A DNA stretch of 64,000 bases from CBDCUC01 sp965222485 (GTDB taxonomy: Bacteria > Pseudomonadota > Alphaproteobacteria > Rhizobiales > Hyphomicrobiaceae): NCBI GenBank assembly GCA_965222485.1, contig CBDCUC010000039.1:310001-374000 (forward strand), read 5' to 3'. The notes under the pieces are model-generated. The model was not told the DNA's origin. It saw only the letters and a list, made by a program, of their open reading frames with translations, and searched no databases. This document shows positions 43,796 to 51,235 of this stretch, one piece after another (position 1 is the first letter of the stretch; the number at the start of each line of letters is the position of its first letter). Position numbers and translations under genes: made by a program.

Positions 43796-44203
43796 CGGGC
43801 ACATCTCCTCGTTACGCCGGGAAGGTCAAAGCGCAAGGCTCGCCCGGCAGCCACGATAGCACGCCGATTCGCCTAACGAGTAATAAACAACAGGCCGATT
43901 CGGTTTGGCTCACGGCCAGCACAAGGCGGCTTTGCGGCATGGGGCAAATCGGGAATTTCAGTCGTGGAAAATGAGCGAAGTGGTTGATCTGCCCCCAGCA
44001 AATGGGCGGTTGGCGGCCTGAAAGACCGCTTGGCCGCGTAGGTGCAGCCTGGCAACGCCAAGCGCACAGTGGCGCACGTGGCATTGAAAACATGGGTAAA
44101 AGCCGATCAGCGTGAGTTGCCAAGTTGCCTCCCGCCCGGAAAGCTCTTCCCAATGCCGAATCGATGCGACGTTAAGACGTCTGCAGGACTCGAAGGGTTT
44201 ACA
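43796..44203. other. Divergent intergenic region before the EAL-like gene
   Basis: No gene is supported in these 408 bp. The next frame is open from 44042, but the upstream part has no family match. The site GAAGGG at 44192-44197 precedes the ATG at 44204. No notable hairpin was seen. Confidence 0.4.
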
Positions 44204-46453
44204 ATGACGACGAGCCAAACCAAACCGGCCGGCCGGTTTTCATCCGCACCCGCCAAACGAACGCCTCGGGCGGCCAGACGCACCCTGACCGCAGTGGAAG
44301 GACTGGTCTTCCTGGCAATAACGCTTGTTGCAGTGGCGCTGGGTACGGGGCTTTATCTGCAGTTCGGAATGCAGTTCTGGATTGCAACCGTTTGTGCGCT
44401 GTCCGTTTACGTCGGATTGCTGTCAATGCATTCGCTTATTCGCCGCCGGGATACAGTTGACGAACTGCGCGGCGAGATCGCGCGCCTTCAAGGCGAACTG
44501 CACCGTACGCATGGCGGCGGCCGACCGCAGCAGGCTGCGCCGGCGGGGGGCAATCAGCCCGCCACCACACGAAAGCCGGAGTTGTTTGGAGAGGCATCCG
44601 TTTCAGCGGCAAATGGTGGAACGGAAGCTGTTGCCAGAGCATCCTCTGCGCAGCGTGTAGCACATGGGAGGCCGACGGAGGCGTCCCGGGAAAAGACAAG
44701 TACGTCACTGGATAAAGCCCCACAACAAACCTTCAACCCTGCACCTTCGCCGGCAGGTGACGGGCTGGCGGATCTGCCGCCCCCAGCTCAGGTCTCGCAG
44801 ACCGTCCCGACTGCTCATGCTGAGCCCAAACTGACAGCCGCACCGGATCGCTCCGACAACCTGGATGAATTCTGGGTGGGGCTTGACCTCGACGAGCAAA
44901 ACTCGCCCGTCCAGGCCCAGCCTGCTGAGACGCCACGGCCGACAGCGGAGGCTGCAAAAACGACGCCCGCCGTTGTGCAGGTGGATAATGCGCATGCGGA
45001 CCAGCCCGCTGATCCGACATCGAACTACGAGGTGATTGCTGCGCCGCCGGACAACAAGCGCCAATCAACAGCAGCTGCTTCGGTGCCCCCTGCCAACAAG
45101 CCGGAAGGTTTCGGACAGGAGAAGCCGAGCGCGAATAACCAATCTGACAGCCCAGCGGCCACGGCGGCCCCTATCAACAGCCCCACCATCACGACCGGCC
45201 CGCTGACGGATGCTTCCGGCGATGATGATGGCCCACCGACTCTGATCGGAGCTACTCAGTCTCGCAGCGATGCCAATACAGACACTCCTTCGAGTGCGGA
45301 TGCCGAACGCGAACTTGCTGACGACGCTCCGGTTATGCCGCCGCGGGAAAAAGATGTGGAGTTGATCCAGGGTCTGATCAAAAAGCTTGCTGACGAAGTC
45401 AATGCGATGGAGTCGCAACAGGCTGAAGCCACCCCGAGTGCGCCCGATACTCCGCAGCAATCGGCGGCGGATCCAGAAGCGGCCATAGAATCCTCGGTCG
45501 GTGCATTACGCACAGCTGTCGGCTCAATGCGTGTTTACGACGAGGTGCCGACTTCGGACACGGCTCCGACCCAACCGCTGCATTCGCCTGCAGACCTGGA
45601 AGGGTTTGAGCAGATCGATAATCAGGCGGCGCCAGCTCACACGCCTACCGCTCAGGCCGCGCCTCCGCCTGTAGGCCCCTCGCATACACGGCTCGCCGCC
45701 GTGGCGGATGCAATTACGTCCGGACGCATCGATGTGATGTTGGAGCCAATTCTTGGGCTGAAGGATAAGCGCACCAGGCATTTTGAAGTCAGCGTGCGGT
45801 TGCGTGGGTCCGATGGAGCCGTGCTGGACGCCCCTCAAGATGTGCCGGAGATTGCCGGGACCGGTTTGTTGCCCTTGCTGGATTCAGGGCACATTGGCCG
45901 TACGGCCCAGCTTACAAATCATTTGCGTGCACGTGGCAAATCCGGGGCTGTATTCACCAGCGTCGCGCCAGAATCGCTCACGGCTGATCGTTTCCTCAAC
46001 GCATTTGATGCCACGCACCAGGCAAGCGGAGAACTCTCTCGCCAGCTCGTCATGACGTTCTCGCAATTCGACATTCGCCGCTTCGGCGCCAATGAATGGC
46101 AGACCGTCCATCACATGAAGACACTTGGATTCCGATTTGCCATTTCGGCGGTAACCGACATGGACATGGATTTCGAAGATCTGAAGTCCAAGGGATTTGA
46201 CTTCGTAAAACTTGATGCTGAAGTCTTCCTTGAGGGGCTGCCCACCGGCGAAGGGCGCATCCCCTCAGCAGACGTTTGCGGTTTCCTCTCCCAATTGGGC
46301 ATGACGTTGATCGTAGGCCATATCGACGATGACAGCGTCTTGGCGCGCATCCACGCGCTGGGTGTCCTTTACGGTCAAGGTCAGTTGTTCGGCGGTGCAC
46401 GGCCGGTGAAGCAGGAAGCACTTGGCTTGCCTGCGTCGCACGCCGCCGCCTGA
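44204..46453 (+). CDS. Membrane protein with degenerate C-terminal EAL domain
   Basis: The 749-residue protein has a short basic N-terminus, two membrane segments (about 32-53 and 58-77), a short coiled coil (RDTVDELRGEIARLQGELH) and a long Ala/Pro/Thr-rich low-complexity region (about 105-480). An EAL-like domain follows (about 495-745). In that domain the EAL signature is changed (FEVSVRL), the DDFG motif is replaced (VTDMDMDFEDL) and AEGVE is replaced (VGHIDDD), whereas KLD and GQGQLFGGARP remain. It is therefore unlikely to cleave cyclic di-GMP and may bind a nucleotide or protein. It is followed 46 bp later by a HAD-family gene in the same direction. Confidence 0.8.
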   Translation: MTTSQTKPAGRFSSAPAKRTPRAARRTLTAVEGLVFLAITLVAVALGTGLYLQFGMQFWIATVCALSVYVGLLSMHSLIRRRDTVDELRGEIARLQGELHRTHGGGRPQQAAPAGGNQPATTRKPELFGEASVSAANGGTEAVARASSAQRVAHGRPTEASREKTSTSLDKAPQQTFNPAPSPAGDGLADLPPPAQVSQTVPTAHAEPKLTAAPDRSDNLDEFWVGLDLDEQNSPVQAQPAETPRPTAEAAKTTPAVVQVDNAHADQPADPTSNYEVIAAPPDNKRQSTAAASVPPANKPEGFGQEKPSANNQSDSPAATAAPINSPTITTGPLTDASGDDDGPPTLIGATQSRSDANTDTPSSADAERELADDAPVMPPREKDVELIQGLIKKLADEVNAMESQQAEATPSAPDTPQQSAADPEAAIESSVGALRTAVGSMRVYDEVPTSDTAPTQPLHSPADLEGFEQIDNQAAPAHTPTAQAAPPPVGPSHTRLAAVADAITSGRIDVMLEPILGLKDKRTRHFEVSVRLRGSDGAVLDAPQDVPEIAGTGLLPLLDSGHIGRTAQLTNHLRARGKSGAVFTSVAPESLTADRFLNAFDATHQASGELSRQLVMTFSQFDIRRFGANEWQTVHHMKTLGFRFAISAVTDMDMDFEDLKSKGFDFVKLDAEVFLEGLPTGEGRIPSADVCGFLSQLGMTLIVGHIDDDSVLARIHALGVLYGQGQLFGGARPVKQEALGLPASHAAA

Positions 46454-46499
46454 GGGCGAGCCTATTGTTGACTCTCGTCCGCCGTCCACAAGGATGTCC

Positions 46500-47351
46500 A
46501 TGAGTTCGTCCATTCTGCGCTCCATCGAAACGCTAGCGTCTGAAACGGATGCATGGCTCGTCGATATCTGGGGTGTGATGCACAATGGCGTTGAACCATT
46601 TGCCGGTGCTGTAGAGGCCTGCCGCAAGTTTCGTAATCTTGGCGGGACCGTACTGCTACTGTCCAACGCGCCACGTCCTGCAGATGCGGTGGCTGCACAA
46701 CTTGAGCGCATCGGTGTCAGTGACGAAGCCTGGGACAGTATATTATCCTCAGGCGATGCCTCGCGCATGTTAATCGCGGCCCACAAGGACAAGAAGCTTT
46801 TCCACCTAGGCCCTGAACGCGACCTGCCGCTTTACGACGGCCTTGATGCAAAACTTTCTGACGCGGACGAGGCCGATGTTATCGTCTGCTCCGGTCTTTT
46901 CGACGACACCGGTGAGACGCCTGACGATTACTCCCAACTGCTGAGTGGATTTGCTGCGCGCGGCTTGCCGATGATCTGCGCAAACCCGGACATCAAAGTG
47001 GAGCGCGGTGACCGCATTATCTATTGTGCCGGTGCGATCGCCGCCGCCTACGCTCAATTGGGCGGCAGCGTTACCTACGCGGGCAAACCTTACCTGCCCA
47101 TTTATGAATTGGCGTTTGGACGCATCAACAAGCTGCGCGGTCAAGTGGTTGACCAAACCCGCCTGCTCGCCATCGGAGATGGCATCAAGACGGATATCAA
47201 GGGCGCGATGGATGCCGGGGTGCGCGCTGTCTACGTTGCAAGCGGTGTGCATTTGGCTGCAGGCGTTGAATTAAACGCTGCAGCCATCGATGAGTTGTTT
47301 CCCGACCCGGCAGAGCGGCCGTTCGCCGCCATGACCCGGTTGACGTGGTAG
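46500..47351 (+). CDS. HAD-superfamily class IIA hydrolase
   Basis: The 283-residue protein fits the TIGR01459 group of HAD IIA phosphatases that is common in alphaproteobacteria. Motif I region is AWLVDIWGVMHNGVEPFAGAV, motif II LLLSNAPRP, motif III YAGKPYLPIYELAF and motif IV IGDGIKTDIKGAMDAGVRAVYV. The substrate is not known; sugar phosphates are typical. ATG 46500 is preferred because AAGG lies six bases upstream; another ATG at 46494 directly abuts that site. It follows the EAL-like gene closely and may be co-transcribed with it. Confidence 0.85.
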   Translation: MSSSILRSIETLASETDAWLVDIWGVMHNGVEPFAGAVEACRKFRNLGGTVLLLSNAPRPADAVAAQLERIGVSDEAWDSILSSGDASRMLIAAHKDKKLFHLGPERDLPLYDGLDAKLSDADEADVIVCSGLFDDTGETPDDYSQLLSGFAARGLPMICANPDIKVERGDRIIYCAGAIAAAYAQLGGSVTYAGKPYLPIYELAFGRINKLRGQVVDQTRLLAIGDGIKTDIKGAMDAGVRAVYVASGVHLAAGVELNAAAIDELFPDPAERPFAAMTRLTW

Positions 47352-47387
47352 ACGTCTTGCGCAATGGGAAATCGCCGTTATTGCAAC

Positions 47388-47927
47388 TCAGCCCGGCTCA
47401 GGCGTCTCTCTGCGGTTCTTCTTATGCTTCACAAGAACGATTGAAACACGATCCAATTCGCCCCCCTTGCCGGCGATGTTCACCGTCTGGGTGTCACCGT
47501 CGTGGATGACAAACATCGTGCCAGTAAAACCGCTGCCCGTGACGGCGAGCATAATCTGGTTTTCGCTGATCTGACCGTTCGCTTCGCCTGAGGCGTTAAA
47601 CGTCGTTTCTTCCCACGTTCCTTTGAGTTGTCCATTGTCGTGCGAAAGCCGGGAGCGCACCTTGATTGTGTAGGCGGGATTGGCACAGCGCACCGATATT
47701 CTCAGTTCGTCGCCGCCGCCTGTGTAGTAGGCAGCGCATTTTATGAGTTCACTCTTGCCATTCTCAAATTGGACGCGGCCCGTACCACCCCACGATCCCA
47801 GATAGCCGTTCAGTGTATCACCGGCAGCGAGCGGGGTGATCTGCAACAACCAAGCGCAGAAGAACGCTCCGACCACCCTCCCTGCGACAGAGATGAAATG
47901 TCTTCCATTCAATCCTGATCGGGTCAT
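47388..47927 (-). CDS. Exported protein of unknown function
   Basis: The 179-residue product has a signal-anchor-like N-terminus (VAGRVVGAFFCAWLLQITPLAAG, cleavage near residue 35). A beta-rich body follows, with GYLGSWGGTGRVQFENGKSELIKCAAYYTGGGDELRISVRCANPAYTIKVRSRLS and GTMFVIHDGDTQTVNIAGKGGE. The repeated strand pattern and two cysteines (C64 and C80) suggest a small beta barrel in the periplasm. The family is not recognised by name; proteins of this look occur in related bacteria. It is convergent with the HAD gene. Confidence 0.65.
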   Translation of the reverse strand: MTRSGLNGRHFISVAGRVVGAFFCAWLLQITPLAAGDTLNGYLGSWGGTGRVQFENGKSELIKCAAYYTGGGDELRISVRCANPAYTIKVRSRLSHDNGQLKGTWEETTFNASGEANGQISENQIMLAVTGSGFTGTMFVIHDGDTQTVNIAGKGGELDRVSIVLVKHKKNRRETPEPG

Positions 47928-48022
47928 GGCATACTACTTTCCAATGATGCGGCAATAGCAACTGAGCCGCCCCGCACTCTTCACGACCTAAGTCTGATCC
48001 CGCAGCCGCGAAACTCAAAAAG

Positions 48023-49030
48023 CTAAACGGTTAGTATGATCTTGCCGATGTGTCCGCCCTCTTCCATATGCTGATGGGCTTTTGCGGCCTCCGCCAGCGG
48101 AAACATCGTGTCAACCACAACCTTGACACGCCCATCCACAAGCATCGGCCAAACCTTATCTTTAAGGTCTTCGGCAATCGCACCTTTGACCTCATTTGTG
48201 CGCACACGCAACGTCGAGCCTGTCAAAGTCAACCGCTTCAACATGACCCGCATGAGGTCGATGGTGACCTCCGAACCCTTCTGAAAGGCGATGTTGACGA
48301 GTGAGCCGTCCTCGGCCAGGCAGCGGATATTGCGGGCGACATAATCGCCGCCAACCATGTCCAGAATGACATTGACGCCCCGCTTGCCTGTTGCATCCTT
48401 GACTGCATCGACGAAGTCCTGCTCGCGGTAGTTTACCGCAACGTCGGCGCCAAGTTTGCGGGCTGCCAGACACTTTTCGTCGCTACCCGCCGTGGCGATT
48501 ACGTTCGCTCCGAATTGCTTTGCAAGCTGAATCGCGGTGACACCGATGCCGGACGTGCCGCCATGGATCATGAACCATTGACCACTTTTCAGGCCGCCGC
48601 GTTGAAACACGTTGTGCCAAACCGTGAAAAAAGTTTCCGGCACGCCAGCAGCGTCTGTCATGGACAGCCCATCCGGCAGCGGTAGACAGGCAGGCACCTC
48701 CGCCAGACAGTAGGCTGCATAACCACCCCCGTTGACAAGCGCCATAACGGCATCTCCGATTGAAAAACCCGACACACCTTCGCCGAGTGCTGCAACATGT
48801 CCAGAGACCTCCAGTCCGGGCAATTCCGAGTGTCCAGGAGGTGCCGGGTAAAAGCCTTTACGCTGTAAAACGTCCGGCCGGTTAACGCCGGCTGCAGCAA
48901 CTTTGATCAGTATTTGACCGGGGCCAGGCGCGGGAACCGGCATCTCTGCGGATCGCAAAACATCCGGTCCCCCCTTGCCATCGATTTTTACGGCAAGCAT
49001 GGAGGTGGGCAGCGTGGCTTCTATGGTCAT
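48023..49030 (-). CDS. NAD(P)H:quinone oxidoreductase (zinc-free MDR, PIG3 type)
   Basis: The 335-residue protein belongs to the zeta-crystallin/quinone oxidoreductase branch of the medium-chain dehydrogenases, which lacks zinc and reduces quinones with NADPH. Visible are LIKVAAAGVNRPDVLQRKGFYPAPPG, PGLEVSGHVAALGEGV, FMIHGGTSGIGVTAIQLAKQFGANVIATAGSDEKC (NADPH site) and HMEEGGHIGKIIL at the end. The ATG has AGGA a few bases upstream. In related genomes this gene is often near DUF1192, rcdA and rpmE, as here. Confidence 0.88.
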   Translation of the reverse strand: MTIEATLPTSMLAVKIDGKGGPDVLRSAEMPVPAPGPGQILIKVAAAGVNRPDVLQRKGFYPAPPGHSELPGLEVSGHVAALGEGVSGFSIGDAVMALVNGGGYAAYCLAEVPACLPLPDGLSMTDAAGVPETFFTVWHNVFQRGGLKSGQWFMIHGGTSGIGVTAIQLAKQFGANVIATAGSDEKCLAARKLGADVAVNYREQDFVDAVKDATGKRGVNVILDMVGGDYVARNIRCLAEDGSLVNIAFQKGSEVTIDLMRVMLKRLTLTGSTLRVRTNEVKGAIAEDLKDKVWPMLVDGRVKVVVDTMFPLAEAAKAHQHMEEGGHIGKIILTV

Positions 49031-49324
49031 GACAATCCTAGGATATTGTAGTTTGGTAGCTCTTAGGCCTGAAACCCGGTTCTAGCAATCAAACAACGGC
49101 CGGTGCAGTTTGAGGCTCAAAGTGGCGCGATCTTGCCGGCCATGTTGATGCCCGAGAGTGATCGGCTCGGCAAGCCGGATGTGGTGCGAAAATAGCTCGC
49201 ATGACGTGTGGTGCGCCCATCAGCGCCCTGCCACGCTTGCAGGTTTGAAGGGTGCTAGGGTCCCGCAAATTCACCGCTGGTTCGGGCAGAACAACTGGAA
49301 AAGTGACAGTAAGGAGGTCTGAAA

Positions 49325-49510
49325 ATGGATTGGGACGATGTTAAGGCGCCGGCGCCCGTTGTCACGATCGGTGAAGACTTGTCCACGTTGTCCGTCGATG
49401 AGTTGGAGCAACGCATTAAAGAGCTGCGCGCAGAGATTGAGCGCGTCACGGCCGAAATGGACACGAAACGCAAACACGAAGCGGCAGCAGCAGCCGTTTT
49501 CAAAACGTAA
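49325..49510 (+). CDS. DUF1192 small protein
   Basis: This 61-residue cytoplasmic protein starts DWDDVKAPAPVVTIGEDLSTLSVDELEQRIKELRAEIERV, which is typical of DUF1192, a short alphaproteobacterial family with one amphipathic helix. No function is known. The ATG has AAGGAGGT about six bases upstream. An RNA hairpin with a 14-bp broken stem begins directly after its stop codon. Confidence 0.88.
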   Translation: MDWDDVKAPAPVVTIGEDLSTLSVDELEQRIKELRAEIERVTAEMDTKRKHEAAAAAVFKT

Positions 49511-49598
49511 ATGCGTGTGTCAGCCCTGTACAAGCGCAGTGTCGGGGGAAATGAAGCCGCCAATGTTGAATGGACGAGCCGGCGCTGACACACGTCAT
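49511..49598 (+). ncRNA. Structured RNA element closed by an 11-bp perfect stem
   Basis: CGTGTGTCAGC (49514-49524) pairs perfectly with GCTGACACACG (49584-49594). Past one bulged T (49595), ATG at 49511-49513 also pairs with CAT at 49596-49598, and C25-C26/G81-G82 may add two pairs inside. The closed loop of about 55-60 nt is itself likely to fold. It begins right after the DUF1192 stop codon. It has no T-tract. No known RNA family was recognised. Confidence 0.45.
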
Positions 49599-49694
49599 TG
49601 CAAATATTAATTGCCGCATCGTTGGCCCGGACTTTCGTTTTACCGTTTGTTAGTCATGATCCGTCATATTTGTCCCTATCCAGGACACTGGATT

Positions 49695-49774
49695 GAGAGT
49701 GGTTCATGCCCTCTCTGTTTGACGCCTCCCTGTTGACTGGAGGGCCGCTCTTTATTGAGAGCGGCCCTTTTTTT
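49695..49774 (+). terminator. Hairpin cluster ending in a strong Rho-independent terminator
   Basis: AGGGCCGCTCT (49741-49751) pairs with AGAGCGGCCCT (49758-49768) around TTATTG and is followed by seven T (49768-49774), a strong terminator. Two hairpins lie before it: GAGAG (49695-49699) with CTCTC (49711-49715), extended by GG/CC; and CCTCC (49725-49729) with GGAGG (49739-49743). The last overlaps the terminator arm, so it could act as an antiterminator, or the whole could be the end of a small RNA. Confidence 0.75.
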
Positions 49775-49909
49775 GCACGAGGCATGAGTGCAATCCATGA
49801 ACTGGACGCAATTCGCCCCGTTCTTGGCCATCTTGTTAACTATGGTCACCTACGCTGAAGTGAGTTACATAGTAAGCAGACAGTTAGTTTCCGTATCAAA
49901 GTAGAGTTC

Positions 49910-50473
49910 ATGTCCAGAGAGTCCCGCGTAAAGGATGTGTTGGCCGCCGACGGTGTGACCGTTTCATTCGGACAACATTTCCAGGCTTCCGAGCAATTCG
50001 ACACTGTCTTCCGCGAAGGCATGGCGCTTGTCGACCAGACGGCCGCCTACCTCGATGGCGCAGGCCGCCGACAGTCCAAACAGCTGAAGGCTCCAATTAC
50101 GGCGCTCTACGCAACTGAGAGCATGCGCCTGACGACCCGTCTTCTCGATCTTGCATCTTGGCTCCTGATCCGACGCGCCCTGAAAGAGGGTGAGATCAAC
50201 GAGATTGAAGCAGCTCAGAAGCGTAAGCGCATAAAGCTACAAAGTCTGTCGCGTCCTTCGCACGTGAAAGGCTTTGAACAATTGCCAGAAGAACTGCGCG
50301 AACTAATCGAGGCAAGCTTCGCATTGCACGACCGCATCATTCAGTTGGACCGGGCTATGTCCACTGTCCTGAACGATGGTACGGACGACGACGGCAGCCT
50401 GCCGTCTGTGCCAAATCCGGTTGCCTCGCAGATGTCCATTTTGCGCAGCGCATTTGGAGCCAAGGCATCCTGA
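49910..50473 (+). CDS. rcdA: RcdA, adaptor for regulated CtrA degradation (DUF1465)
   Basis: RcdA links the ClpXP protease to cell-cycle substrates such as CtrA in Caulobacter. The 187-residue protein has the DUF1465 pattern of long helices: FGQHFQASEQFDTVFREGMALVDQTAAYLDG, APITALYATESMRLTTRLLDLASWLLIRRALKEGE and FEQLPEELRELIEASFALHDRIIQLDRAM, then a short flexible tail. About 75 bp upstream is TTAACTAT (49837-49844), one base from the CtrA monomer box TTAACCAT, and an inverted repeat ACTATG/CATAGT (49839-49844, 49868-49873). Control by CtrA is therefore possible but inferred. It is convergent with rpmE. Confidence 0.88.
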   Translation: MSRESRVKDVLAADGVTVSFGQHFQASEQFDTVFREGMALVDQTAAYLDGAGRRQSKQLKAPITALYATESMRLTTRLLDLASWLLIRRALKEGEINEIEAAQKRKRIKLQSLSRPSHVKGFEQLPEELRELIEASFALHDRIIQLDRAMSTVLNDGTDDDGSLPSVPNPVASQMSILRSAFGAKAS

Positions 50474-50531
50474 ACAAATTCACGCGAGAAGCCGGCCCTG
50501 ATGCTGGCAATCATCGCAGTCTTCAAACGAA

Positions 50532-50558
50532 AAAGCCCGGCGCAGTGCGCCGGGCTTT
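50532..50558. terminator. Bidirectional terminator between rcdA and rpmE
   Basis: AAAGCCCGGCGCA (50532-50544) and its exact reverse complement (50546-50558) form a GC-rich stem with A-tract on the left and T on the right. It serves the convergent genes on both sides. Confidence 0.85.
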
Positions 50559-50587
50559 GTATTTGAGTAGCTGCAACGCTACTGCAA

Positions 50588-50812
50588 TCAGAACATGCCT
50601 TCGAATTTTTTCTTGAATCGAGACAGGCGTCCGCCGCGGTCGGTCAACTTGGCATCGCCGCCCGTCCATGCGGGGTGCGAGGTCGGGTCGATATCAAGCG
50701 TAAGCGTATCGCCTTCATTGCCATATGTTGAATAGGTGCTGAATTCGGTGCCGTCCGTCATCACCACCTTGATCTGGTGATAATCCGGGTGAACTTCTGG
50801 GTCTTTTTTCAT
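50588..50812 (-). CDS. rpmE: Ribosomal protein L31 (zinc-free form)
   Basis: L31 is a small protein of the large ribosomal subunit. The 74-residue product reads KKDPEVHPDYHQIKVVMTDGTEF, GDTLTLDIDPTSHPAWTGGDAKLTDRGGRLSRFKKKF, matching alphaproteobacterial L31 that lacks the Cys zinc ligands. ATG 50812 has AGGA six bases upstream; the frame is open to 51013 without family similarity. It is next to the ABC exporter gene in the opposite direction, as in related genomes. Confidence 0.94.
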   Translation of the reverse strand: MKKDPEVHPDYHQIKVVMTDGTEFSTYSTYGNEGDTLTLDIDPTSHPAWTGGDAKLTDRGGRLSRFKKKFEGMF

Positions 50813-51235
50813 CGGTCGTCCTGCGAGAACTGTGGTCGTCCTGGCTGGCGGGCGAGGCCCGCGCCGGTTGACGCTCAAGTACTTAAAGATGATTGCCTGT
50901 GAGGCGCCTGTATACTTACAAAGCGACAAACGTACAACCCCAAGCCAACGTAACATTTTCAGGCCTAAAATGGGGGCGGATAGGATCAAATGTCCCGGTC
51001 TGTGGCGGCGCATGGCGCTATCGACGGGCGCGGGCGAGCCGCTGCCACCATTTATGGCGGAGCATTAGGTGATGCCCCCCCGGAAGAAATTAACATGTTC
51101 GGCAACGCAATCATTTGTCGCAGGCGGAGACTTGAGCCTTGCAGCGCCGTCAGGCATGGTCGGCGTCGTTCGCGAAGTGCAGGGTTGGCCCGAGGCCGCC
51201 CGCAAACTCAACAATAACGTGAAGGTCCAGCTTTC
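50813..51235. other. Divergent intergenic region between rpmE and the ABC exporter
   Basis: No gene is supported in these 423 bp. Several frames are open, but none has a ribosome binding site and family content. AAGG at about 51222 is the only weak signal before the TTG start of the ABC gene. Confidence 0.4.

Noticed and set aside
46500..47351. Missing second Asp in HAD motif I (DIWGV)
   Set aside because: The D-x-W-G-V form is normal for this HAD IIA subgroup and is not a defect of this protein.
49511..49598. Signal recognition particle RNA or 6S RNA
   Set aside because: The SRP tetraloop region (GGAAGGAAGCAGCC-like) and the open bubble of 6S RNA are not present.
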